This document shows, one piece after another, positions 18,169-25,972 of a DNA stretch of 37,660 nucleotides. Source of the stretch: Bacteroidota bacterium (GTDB lineage: Bacteria; Bacteroidota; Bacteroidia; Palsa-948); the NCBI GenBank assembly GCA_023251625.1, contig JAHEYK010000004.1, forward strand, positions 1 through 37,660, written 5' to 3'. Made by a program: the position numbers and the translations under genes. Under the pieces are notes generated by a model. That model saw nothing but the letters and a program-made list of their open reading frames with translations, had not been told where the DNA came from and searched no databases. Each line of letters begins with the position of its first letter. The stretch's first letter is position 1.

Positions 18169-19614
18169 TTATTTCTTACTGATAATAAATTTGCCTGTAT
18201 AAACATCTCTGCCATCTGACAGCACTTCGAAAAAATAAATTCCTTCTGAAAGATTTTCTTTCTCCAGCGTAAATTGATTACCCGTAAAGTTTATGTTCTT
18301 CGTTGAGTTTCCCATCAGGTCAAATATTTTCATTTGATATGAGCCGGATGCTTCCACACCCGTTACAACTACATGGGCAGATTCGCTGAAAGGATTCGGA
18401 TATACTATCGCTTGAGGCGAAGGAGCATTAACCTGATCTACTCCTGTTGCACAACTGATCACGATAATGGTAATTGTTGCCATGCTGCTGCACCCGCTGC
18501 TGTTAGATACAGTAACTGAATAGGTGGTAGTAACAGAGGGAGTAACTATAATACTCGCTGAAGTATTTCCCGTGTTCCAGGAATAATTTATACCTCCATG
18601 AGCGATCAGCACAGTTGTAACCCCCGAGCAAATCGTAGTTATTCCATTATCTGTAGAAACTGAAGGTGAAATGCTACAAGTATCCGAATATTCCCAAAAT
18701 TGGTTTGTGGGATTGGCTTTTTGTGGATTGTTGGCTCCGGTTCCAATGTACCCTTTATCGCCAACCGAAAAACCAACGGCATCGCGTGTCGGACCTCCCC
18801 CATAGTCGGGCCCCTGTTTCCAGGTATTCGTTGCCTGGTCCCATTCCCAGAAATCTTTTAGCGCTGTACCGTTTTTATCTGCTCCTGTTCCAATAAATCC
18901 TTTCTTACCGATGGAAAATCCAACCGCCAAAGTTCTGGCTGCTCCCGGCAGGGCTGCTTTTTGTGTCCACACATCGGTGGCCTGATCCCATTCCCAAAAA
19001 TCATTTGCTGTGAGAGTAGGGAAAGGCACCTGACCTGTGCCAATATATCCTTTGGCACCAATTGAAAATCCAACCGCCCTGGTCCTAAAGGCCCCGCTCA
19101 TATTGGCTTTTTGTGTCCAGCTGTCTGAACCCGAATCGTATTCCCATAGATCCTGGAAAACATTGCTGTTGTTGTTTTCACCGGTTCCTATATATCCCTT
19201 GGTGCCGATTGAAAATCCGGCAGCCAGCAATCTTCCTGTTCCGCCAACGTTTGCCTTTTGAATCCAGATATTGCTTGCCTGATCCCACTGCCACAACTCT
19301 CCGGTGCTGCTGCCTGTACCTATATACCCTTTAGTTCCTATAGAAAATCCAACGGCACCTGCTTTTCCGCCACCGGCTATATCTGCTTTTTGCGTCCAGG
19401 TATTACTTACCGGTTCCCATTCCCAGAAATCCTTCAGTGGCCCACTTGACACCATATCTTCCCCGGCACCTATATATCCTTTGGTCCCAATGGAAAATCC
19501 CACAGCATGCACTCTACCCGGAGCAGGCAAATTGGGTTTTTGTGACCAGATAGGTGACGCGGATAAATCAGAAACAATAAGAGATGTAATAATAAAAAGT
19601 GTGTGTGTTTTCAT
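18169..19614 (-). CDS. T9SS-secreted six-bladed kelch-like propeller (unit B)
   Basis: I choose the ATG at 19614, which starts a good signal peptide (MKTHTLFIITSLIVSDLSA), giving 481 aa. An in-frame ATG at 19734 would add 40 residues that do not look like a signal peptide. Six blades of about 50 residues repeat the pattern AVGFSIGTKGYIGTG ... DFWEWDQATNTWTQKA, a kelch/galactose-oxidase-type motif. Then come one Ig-like domain (CSGVTTVLIAHGG ... YSVTVSNSSGC) and a type A sorting domain (VYPNPFSESAHVVV ... EGIYFFEV ... GKFIISKK). It is closely related to the proteins at 24431 and 25973. No copper-ligand set of galactose oxidase is evident, so binding rather than catalysis is likely. It is the first gene of unit B. 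Confidence 0.9.
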   Translation of the reverse strand: MKTHTLFIITSLIVSDLSASPIWSQKPNLPAPGRVHAVGFSIGTKGYIGAGEDMVSSGPLKDFWEWEPVSNTWTQKADIAGGGKAGAVGFSIGTKGYIGTGSSTGELWQWDQASNIWIQKANVGGTGRLLAAGFSIGTKGYIGTGENNNSNVFQDLWEYDSGSDSWTQKANMSGAFRTRAVGFSIGAKGYIGTGQVPFPTLTANDFWEWDQATDVWTQKAALPGAARTLAVGFSIGKKGFIGTGADKNGTALKDFWEWDQATNTWKQGPDYGGGPTRDAVGFSVGDKGYIGTGANNPQKANPTNQFWEYSDTCSISPSVSTDNGITTICSGVTTVLIAHGGINYSWNTGNTSASIIVTPSVTTTYSVTVSNSSGCSSMATITIIVISCATGVDQVNAPSPQAIVYPNPFSESAHVVVTGVEASGSYQMKIFDLMGNSTKNINFTGNQFTLEKENLSEGIYFFEVLSDGRDVYTGKFIISKK

Positions 19615-19830
19615 GTGAAGTTTGTTTAATGGTGTGTGGTTAGCTTCATTGTGTTTTAGTTCAAATCGTGGGGTAAAAAAAGAGCTGTGCATGATGGTTC
19701 CTGTGAAGCAGATCAGGCTTCCGTTGAATCGCATTCTCTTTATTTCTTTTTTTAGGTGCTGCCTTTTGAATTTTTCTTCGTTTAATGACTTTCTTCATTC
19801 CGCACGGGTTTAGGTTATGCTTTCTTCCAT

Positions 19831-19865
19831 CAAATGTATCTCATCGGAAGGTTAAAACAACAAAA
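19831..19865 (-). promoter_or_regulatory. Promoter-like motif before the unit B cluster, shared with unit A
   Basis: On the minus strand TTG (19858-19860), a 19-bp spacer and TACATTTG (19831-19838) fit the Bacteroidota promoter pattern. On the plus strand the blocks AAATGTATCT, GGAAG and AAAACAA follow in the same order and nearly the same spacing as at 8199-8228 in unit A. It would give the kelch mRNA a leader of about 210 nt. Confidence 0.55.
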
Positions 19866-19925
19866 GGTTTTGGAAATTATTAGAAGATTATAGGTGATTT
19901 ATCCAATACTATTCTTTCTTTATAC

Positions 19926-19933
19926 TATATTTG
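19926..19933 (+). promoter_or_regulatory. Putative -7 box of helical paralogue B
   Basis: TATATTTG matches TAnnTTTG and ends 27 bp before the start codon, a typical distance. No clear -33 element was found. Confidence 0.45.
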
Positions 19934-19960
19934 TTTTATTAAGTACTACTATATTATTAG

Positions 19961-21499
19961 ATGATTAAATCAGGATCAACACATCTCTTTTTGCTGATCA
20001 AATCGCTCTCTAAAGGAGAAAAACGGTTTTTTAAGCGCTGGTCTCAGCTCTACGCCTCGGGAAGGAATAATAAATACATCCGTTTATTTGATGCAATTGA
20101 CAGACAGGATGCCAACGATGAGCAGAAACTTTTGAAGAATCATAAGGACATCTCTTATGGGAAACAGTTCCCTGTGCTCAAAAATTACTTGTACGGGCAG
20201 TTGCTCAAATGTATGGACCATTACCACCAAAGCAGCCACTCGGAAGTAAGAAGCTTGCTTCACAAGGTGGAATTTCTGGTGGACAAAGGGCTGTACAGTT
20301 CCTGCGAAAAGATACTGCGCAAAGCAAAACTTAAAGCCGAACAGTACAACATGCCGCATTATGCCCTTGAACTCTTTCGGCCCTGGGAAAAAACTCTCAT
20401 TGCCCAGCGCAACGATGTTGAAGGAATGAAAAGACTCCTGCAGGAAGAGCAAAAAACAACCGATCAACTTCTTCGAAGCCGGGAATATCAAACACTTGAA
20501 AATCAGATGTATGTCTATTACCTGCAATCACACGGAAAACGGGTGAAAAGCATTGTCAGGCAGGCAAAAAAGATACTGCAACATAAGCTGATGAAGCACC
20601 CCGAAAAGAATAATTTATTTGAAGACAAAATAAATTTTCACTGGATCTATTATTCGTTCTATCAGATCAGCAGAGACATTCCGAATTCCTATCTACGCGC
20701 CAAATCCATGCTGCAGCTTTTTCATCAGAGTCCGGAAAAATGCCCCCTGCATGTTTCCCTTTACCTGCGGATAATCAATAATTTTCTGATGTCCTGCATA
20801 CAGCTCAGAAAGCATGAAGAAATTCCGCAATGCCTGAGCGATATGCGTGAGATCAAAAATCTGGTAAGACCGAACACTGAAACCGCCAAAACCTATTTTT
20901 TCCGCTATGCGAATCACTCCGTCCTGTACTATCTGGAAACCGGCAAGTACGAGGCAGGAAGAGATGCGGTGGAAGAAATTGTGACTGAATCAAAGCAATA
21001 CCAAAAAAAATTGAACGATCTGGAAAGGTCCGCACTTTACGTGAATCTTGCCTTGTTCTATTGGGGCTTGAATGATCTGCATAAATGCCTGGACTGGATC
21101 AATAAAATACACAGTCAGGTGACAGTATTCGTACGCGATGACCTTAAACTTTTTCTGGATGTGTTTTTCATCATTGCGCACTATGAAGCAAGGCATTACG
21201 AGCTTGTCCTATCATTGGTGCGAGCCGCTCGGAGACAACTGAAAAAGAAAGAACTGTCTTATCAGACGGAATCCTTGATGCTGCAGTTCTTTCCCCGGAT
21301 CATCAAGGCAAGCTCAAACGAAGAAAAAATCGCGCTGTTCACTGAATTGAAAAACCAACTTATTCCGCTCGCGAAAAATCCAACAGAAAAACAATCGTTT
21401 GATTATTTTGATTACCTCGGCTGGGTGGAAAGCAAAATTCAAAAAAGAAGTTTCGCAGAAATAGTCAGAGAAAAAGCAAAATACTTAGAAGTATCCTAA
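19961..21499 (+). CDS. Helical repeat protein of unknown function, paralogue B
   Basis: A 512-aa member of the same family as the proteins at 8354 and 27643. Shared landmarks: LIKSLSKGEKRFFKRW near residue 13, YIRLFDAIDRQDANDEQKL, KQFPVLKNYLYGQLLKCM, EFLVDKGLYSSCEKILRKAK and the C-terminal YLGWVESKIQKRSFAEIV. It has no signal peptide or membrane helix; charged helical pairs throughout suggest a TPR-like solenoid. The stop codon (21497-21499) is one base from the stop of the convergent CHU_C gene at 21501. Its 3' end lies in the 95-bp repeat shared with paralogue A. Divergent neighbour is the unit B kelch gene. Function unknown; the repeated placement beside T9SS cargo clusters is the only clue. 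Confidence 0.85.
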   Translation: MIKSGSTHLFLLIKSLSKGEKRFFKRWSQLYASGRNNKYIRLFDAIDRQDANDEQKLLKNHKDISYGKQFPVLKNYLYGQLLKCMDHYHQSSHSEVRSLLHKVEFLVDKGLYSSCEKILRKAKLKAEQYNMPHYALELFRPWEKTLIAQRNDVEGMKRLLQEEQKTTDQLLRSREYQTLENQMYVYYLQSHGKRVKSIVRQAKKILQHKLMKHPEKNNLFEDKINFHWIYYSFYQISRDIPNSYLRAKSMLQLFHQSPEKCPLHVSLYLRIINNFLMSCIQLRKHEEIPQCLSDMREIKNLVRPNTETAKTYFFRYANHSVLYYLETGKYEAGRDAVEEIVTESKQYQKKLNDLERSALYVNLALFYWGLNDLHKCLDWINKIHSQVTVFVRDDLKLFLDVFFIIAHYEARHYELVLSLVRAARRQLKKKELSYQTESLMLQFFPRIIKASSNEEKIALFTELKNQLIPLAKNPTEKQSFDYFDYLGWVESKIQKRSFAEIVREKAKYLEVS

Positions 21500-21520
21500 T
21501 CTATTTTACAACAGACACTC
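21426..21520 (+). repeat. 95-bp exact direct repeat, copy at locus B
   Basis: Identical to 9816-9910. Here both halves are part of intact genes: the last 24 codons of paralogue B on the plus strand and the last codons (RVSVVK and stop, 21501-21520) of the CHU_C gene on the minus strand. This makes locus B the likelier source of the sequence. Confidence 0.97.
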
Positions 21521-23246
21521 GTCCGATAAGTTTTTGGGCTGCAAGCGGTTTACACTCTGTAGTATAATCGATCACCCATACGTACACATCTTCCTGTGCG
21601 GTTATGTTACTTTGTCCATTCATATCCGGCCCTCCGCCTGTTACTTTTCCATCCCACCCGGTGCTTATGTCTTTGGATGTGAAAATTAAATTCCCCCAGC
21701 GGTCGAATATGGACATGTTAAATGAAATAATTCCTGTTCCTTTCGCCATAAACATTTCATTGATGCTATCGGCATTGGGAGTAAATGCATTTGGAATGTA
21801 AAGTGAGCCCCCTCCTTCCTGCCCGGTAACATTTGCTGTGTCGCTTGATTTACAATTACCATACATAACCTCCACCCAATAACTCCCGGCTACATCAACC
21901 GAAATTGTTTCGGTCGTGCTTCCGTCTGACCACAAATAAGAGGTAGCTCCGCTGCCCGGATCAAGAATGATAGGAGAAATGGTACAGAGTGATGAGTCTA
22001 AAAGATGAGCTTCGGGTGCAATAAATGTGGCCACCGTATCTTTGCCCAAGCAATTATTGATCCCTACGATAACCCAATAATTTCCGGCAGCTGAAATGGA
22101 TATGGTTTGCGTGGTAGCTCCTGTGCTCCATAGATAACTGGCTCCGGGGTTTCCTGCATCAAGCGTAATATTTTGTCCGGTACAAATTGCCTGGTCGGTT
22201 CCCAAATAAACTTTTGGGGTAGGATTCACAGTTACGGTTGCAAATGCGGTATCCACACATCCTCCGGCTGAAACAACTACAGAATAAGTGGTGTTCGTTG
22301 TAACAGCAGGTGTAATGGAAGATGTAGTTGCCCCATTGCTCCAAGAATAATTGTTTCCTCCCGAAGCAGAAAGCGTTGTGCTTTGCCCAGCACAAATCGT
22401 GGAACTGCTCGCTGTGGCTGTAATGCTGCCCGTGGAAGTGATGGTAACTGTATCTGTAGTTGAACATCCGCCTGCATCCGAAACAACAACTGTGTAGGTT
22501 CCGGGCCCAAGGCCGGTCGCAACTGCATTGGTTCCTCCGCCCGGGGACCATAAATATGTATAAGGCGGCGTGCCGGTATTGACCGTTACAGAAGCAGAGC
22601 CATTATTGTTTCCGCAAGTAGCGTTAGATTGATTGGCTGTTATTATATTCAATCCTGAAAAGGTATAATCCACTGCATCCAAAAAATTACCGTAGGTGGT
22701 ATCGCCTCCCGCAGCCGAAACTGATTCAAACAAAAAACGAGTTGCCGTTTGTCCCGGTGGGACATTATATGTACCGGTATAAAATCCCCAGGCGGTATTT
22801 CCATCACTTGCCGTTTTTAAAATCGTATAGGGTCCGCCAAGCGGACCGGCTTTTAAATTACAGACATCCGTACCCAGCCGTCCACGGTGTGCAAATTGCC
22901 AGGTAACAATATTGGGGCAAGGAGTACATATATCCTCGTATAAATTTGAAACCATATTAGCATTCAGTTCTGCAAACTGTTTTCCCAAATAAGGGGGAAC
23001 ACCCATGCAAGCTCCATCCCACATTTCTATCATGTTATCTGTTGCAGTCGTATTCCATCCCGAAACTGTAGGGGATGTAAAATCAGTCCAACAGGATGGT
23101 AATACGACCGGCTGTTCAAAATCTCCGTTCACTGCTTTGGGAGTGCAGGGTTTAGCAGGGAGTTGGGAAAAACAAAGAGGAGAGTTTAAAATTCCTGCCA
23201 GGCAGAATATTAATCTGAAATACCGCGCACCCATAACATGACACAT
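21501..23246 (-). CDS. T9SS-secreted adhesin-like protein with SprB/Ig-like repeats and CHU_C domain
   Basis: A 581-aa protein with a signal peptide (FRLIFCLAGILNSPLCFSQ); a second in-frame ATG at 23234 would also keep it. Residues 35-205 form a galactose-binding-like beta-sandwich (VNGDFEQPVV, GWNTTATDNMIEMWD, GKQFAELNAN, TWQFAHRGR). Then come one SprB-like repeat (PPYTYLWSPGGG ... GLGPGTYTVVVSDAGGC) and three Ig-like repeats (CAGQSTTLSASGG, CTGQNITLDAGNPG, ILDPGSGATSYLWSDG). The end is a type B/CHU_C sorting domain from YIPNAFTPN, through MSIFDRWGNLIF, to GRVSVVK. Such proteins are surface adhesin-like T9SS cargo. It is the last gene of unit C, ends one base from helical paralogue B, and its last 20 bp are duplicated at 9891-9910. 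Confidence 0.9.
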   Translation of the reverse strand: MCHVMGARYFRLIFCLAGILNSPLCFSQLPAKPCTPKAVNGDFEQPVVLPSCWTDFTSPTVSGWNTTATDNMIEMWDGACMGVPPYLGKQFAELNANMVSNLYEDICTPCPNIVTWQFAHRGRLGTDVCNLKAGPLGGPYTILKTASDGNTAWGFYTGTYNVPPGQTATRFLFESVSAAGGDTTYGNFLDAVDYTFSGLNIITANQSNATCGNNNGSASVTVNTGTPPYTYLWSPGGGTNAVATGLGPGTYTVVVSDAGGCSTTDTVTITSTGSITATASSSTICAGQSTTLSASGGNNYSWSNGATTSSITPAVTTNTTYSVVVSAGGCVDTAFATVTVNPTPKVYLGTDQAICTGQNITLDAGNPGASYLWSTGATTQTISISAAGNYWVIVGINNCLGKDTVATFIAPEAHLLDSSLCTISPIILDPGSGATSYLWSDGSTTETISVDVAGSYWVEVMYGNCKSSDTANVTGQEGGGSLYIPNAFTPNADSINEMFMAKGTGIISFNMSIFDRWGNLIFTSKDISTGWDGKVTGGGPDMNGQSNITAQEDVYVWVIDYTTECKPLAAQKLIGRVSVVK

Positions 23247-23376
23247 TACTTTTTTTCTTTACCAAGATATACTTGTAAATATATGGATTTTTACAAGAAG
23301 ATTAATAGCTCTTCTCCACCGGACTCCTGGTTTGCAAATACAATCCTATAGATAAAAAAATATGTTTCTATAAAAG

Positions 23377-24402
23377 TCACTTATTCAGCATAAATTTTTG
23401 ACTACGTGTATAATGAGGAGTGCTTACAATTGCAAAATAAAATCCCGAAGGCAGGTAGTTGAGGTCAACACCTAAAATCCCATTCAGATAATTATTAACT
23501 ACTGAGTATACTTTCCTTCCCTGGCTGTCATAAATCGATGTATTTATATGTTCAAATTCCTGGATGTCTGCGTGAAGATTGATGAGGATATTGCCTGGGG
23601 AAGGATTGGGGTAAACTGTTATCCCTATACTTTCCTCTGCTGCTTCATTAACAGCAGTAGCATTTCCTTCAATAAAATTATAGCAGTTTTTATAGAAGGT
23701 GCTGCCATTGGGATTTGTATGGCCTAAGTTCGGTGTCACAACAAATTGTTCTTTCGTACCTGTTGCCTGAAGTTGATTATGAACTTCTGTGTCGATGGGC
23801 AAATATTGGTTATCAAGTGCGCCAACTTCATTACAAACAGGGATATATTTGCCATTTGAATAGTTGTACATGAACGAGGTCAGGTTCTGCGCTTCGCTAT
23901 AACTATGACAAGCTGCTGTAAGAAGCATCAGCCCGCGGTATTTTTTATAATCATCCAATCCTATTTTCAATGCAGCTCTGCCGCCTTGTGAAAGGCCGCT
24001 TAGATAAATATAATTTGTATCAATATTATATTTTTTCTTTGCCTCAGCTACTGCAACATCCAATATGCCATCATCCTCACCCGGGGGATCACAGAAACCG
24101 GAGAGTGATGTGCCCTCATCCGGACTTAACAGGATAAGATAGGGTCCGAAAATAGTGGAAGTCGTTAATGCGCTGAAGGCAGTTAAATAACTTCCCGGAT
24201 CATCTCCCTGGCCATGAAGACAAATCAGCACCTTGTATTTCTGGCTTGCATTGTAAGTGGAAGGCACATAAAAAAATATGTTCCTTGACTGGTTCGGATA
24301 ACCGGACGTACTGAAGTTAACCGGTACAGACGATAAGCCTGTTTGTTGTGCATTCGCTTTCAAGAAAAAAAGAAATACTGAAAAAAAGATCAAGTTTTTC
24401 AT
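23377..24402 (-). CDS. T9SS-secreted alpha/beta-hydrolase esterase (PHB-depolymerase/feruloyl-esterase-like)
   Basis: I use the ATG at 24402, which starts the signal peptide MKNLIFFSVFLFFLKANAQ; an upstream TTG adds only three residues. In the 341-aa product an oxyanion-type LICLHGQGDDPGSY motif is followed by YIYLSGLSQGGRAAL with the GxSxG nucleophile serine (about 138), a probable acid in GALDNQYLPI (about Asp197) and a histidine in NLGHTNPNG (about 228). This is a complete serine-hydrolase triad pattern, typical of the LpqC/feruloyl esterase/PHB depolymerase group. The last 80 residues are a type A sorting domain (VYPNPSPGNILINL ... SGFYFAIV ... SQKFMLNK). It likely cleaves an extracellular ester, perhaps an acyl group on a polysaccharide. 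It is the third gene of unit C. Confidence 0.86.
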   Translation of the reverse strand: MKNLIFFSVFLFFLKANAQQTGLSSVPVNFSTSGYPNQSRNIFFYVPSTYNASQKYKVLICLHGQGDDPGSYLTAFSALTTSTIFGPYLILLSPDEGTSLSGFCDPPGEDDGILDVAVAEAKKKYNIDTNYIYLSGLSQGGRAALKIGLDDYKKYRGLMLLTAACHSYSEAQNLTSFMYNYSNGKYIPVCNEVGALDNQYLPIDTEVHNQLQATGTKEQFVVTPNLGHTNPNGSTFYKNCYNFIEGNATAVNEAAEESIGITVYPNPSPGNILINLHADIQEFEHINTSIYDSQGRKVYSVVNNYLNGILGVDLNYLPSGFYFAIVSTPHYTRSQKFMLNK

Positions 24403-24430
24403 GTTTGTCAATTATTATTATGAGTGGATA

Positions 24431-25939
24431 TTATATGTCCGTAACAATGAATTTTCCGGTTACAATATTTTTATTTTTAAAATATAATTTGTAAAAATAA
24501 ATTCCCTCTTTAAGATCCCCTCTTTCCAGTAGAAATTGCTCTCCTGAAAAATGAATGTCCCTTACTTCTTTTCCAAGCATATCAAATATTTTCATTTCAT
24601 GCAATTCGGATTGAGCTGCATGCGTAACAATAACGAGCGCAGATTCACGGAATGGATTCGGCATAACAGACACCTGTTCCTGAGCAAGATAAATAGCATC
24701 TGTTCCTGTTGCTGCGCAGCCTGTATCTACGGGAATAGTAAGCGCGATAATACCGGTACATCCGCTGGTATTTGCAACAGTTACCGAATACGTAGCGGTA
24801 ATTGTCGGATAGGTTACTATGTAGGATGTGGTTTCTCCTGTGCTCCACGAATACGCTCCGCCACCGGATGCGTGAATATGCACCTGTTGTCCTACACAAA
24901 CTGTGGTCGATGGATCTGAAAATATTGTTCCGGAAAACAAACAAGTTGTGTCAGAATATTCCCAAAAATCATCTGTGATAATCCCCTTGCTAGCATCCAG
25001 GCTTCCTGTTCCGATGTAGCCCTTGTCTCCGATGGAAAAACCAACAGCTCCCCATACTGGCCCACCGCCATAATTTTTCTTTTGTGTCCATACATTGGTT
25101 GCCTGATCCCATTCCCAAAAATCTGCAAGTGGTGCACCTGTTTTATCAGCTCCTGTGCCTATATATCCTTTTTTCTTGCCTGAAAAACTGAAACCGACAG
25201 CATTGGATCTCGCTACTCCGGGAAGATCTGCTTTTTTGGTCCATAGATTACTTGCCTGATCCCATTCCCAGAAATCATTGGTTCCTCCTGTTCCGATATA
25301 TCCTTTAGATCCTATGGAAAATGCAACGGCAAACTGTCTGGGGCCTCCAGTAAAATCAGCTTTTTGTGTCCAGACGTTTGTTGCAGGATCCCATTCCCAC
25401 AGATCCTTATACACGCTGGCATTGTCATCTTCTCCTGTTCCGATATATCCCTTGGTACCTATGGAAAAGCCAACTGCCATATCCCTGGCCCCGACAAAGT
25501 TTGCCTTTTTTGTCCATACATTTGTCGCCTGATTCCATTCCCATAAATCCTGATAGTCGCTGCCTCCGTCAAATCCTGTTCCGATATATCCTTTGGTGCC
25601 TATGGAAAAGCTGGCCGTAACATATCTTGGCCCACCACCAAAGTCGGCCTTTTGAGTCCATACATTACTTGCCTGGTCCCATTCCCAGAAATCCTGGTTG
25701 GGGCCATGTTCTCCCACACCAATATAGCCTTTGTTACCTATGGAAAATCCCGTAGCATACACTCTTCCTCCCGGGGCGGGCACTGGAGCCTTAGGATTCC
25801 AGTTATTGGCAAACAGTTGTGCTGAACATGCCAGGAAAATAAACACATGGCATATAACCCCTTGAAAGGTTCTGAAAAAAATTGTTTTACTCACAGCATT
25901 GTTATAAATGCCAGAGAGTTCGTAAATCTTTGATTTCAT
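24431..25939 (-). CDS. T9SS-secreted six-bladed kelch-like propeller (unit C, copy 2)
   Basis: A 502-aa protein. A rather long charged N-region precedes the hydrophobic signal VICHVFIFLACSAQLFA; no closer ATG fits better. Six blades repeat AVGFSIGTKGYIGTG ... DFWEWDQATNVWTQKA, with the GKKKGYIGTGADKTG variant in blade 5 that also marks the other two kelch proteins. Then one Ig-like domain (CVGQQVHIHASGGGAYSW ... YSVTVANTSGC) and a type A sorting domain (VMPNPFRESALVIV ... EGIYFYKL ... GKFIVTDI). It is a tandem paralogue of the gene at 25973, 33 bp away, and a relative of the one at 18169. It probably acts as an extracellular binding propeller. Confidence 0.9.
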   Translation of the reverse strand: MKSKIYELSGIYNNAVSKTIFFRTFQGVICHVFIFLACSAQLFANNWNPKAPVPAPGGRVYATGFSIGNKGYIGVGEHGPNQDFWEWDQASNVWTQKADFGGGPRYVTASFSIGTKGYIGTGFDGGSDYQDLWEWNQATNVWTKKANFVGARDMAVGFSIGTKGYIGTGEDDNASVYKDLWEWDPATNVWTQKADFTGGPRQFAVAFSIGSKGYIGTGGTNDFWEWDQASNLWTKKADLPGVARSNAVGFSFSGKKKGYIGTGADKTGAPLADFWEWDQATNVWTQKKNYGGGPVWGAVGFSIGDKGYIGTGSLDASKGIITDDFWEYSDTTCLFSGTIFSDPSTTVCVGQQVHIHASGGGAYSWSTGETTSYIVTYPTITATYSVTVANTSGCTGIIALTIPVDTGCAATGTDAIYLAQEQVSVMPNPFRESALVIVTHAAQSELHEMKIFDMLGKEVRDIHFSGEQFLLERGDLKEGIYFYKLYFKNKNIVTGKFIVTDI

Positions 25940-25972
25940 CTGAGTGATTTTATAATTATTAATGTTTACTAT

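Larger units (their letters stand above)
19615..19960. other. 346-bp divergent intergenic region of unit B
   Basis: The region separates the kelch start (19614) from helical paralogue B (19961). It holds outward-facing TAnnTTTG boxes for both genes (19831-19838 on minus, 19926-19933 on plus). The remaining 210 bp between the minus-strand box and the kelch start contain no convincing gene; a 63-codon plus-strand open frame there has no recognisable features. A long kelch mRNA leader is one reading of this layout. Confidence 0.6.

Noticed and set aside
18700-19560. Tandem DNA repeats within the kelch genes (also 25000-25780 and 26520-27350), which at first look like a repeat array or CRISPR
   Set aside because: The period is about 150 bp, is not exact and encodes the kelch blade motif GFSIGTKGYIGTG; it is protein-level repetition.
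19622-19813. 63-codon plus-strand frame in the divergent region of unit B
   Set aside because: No ribosome-binding context or homology, unusual Cys/Phe-rich composition; more likely leader sequence of the kelch mRNA.
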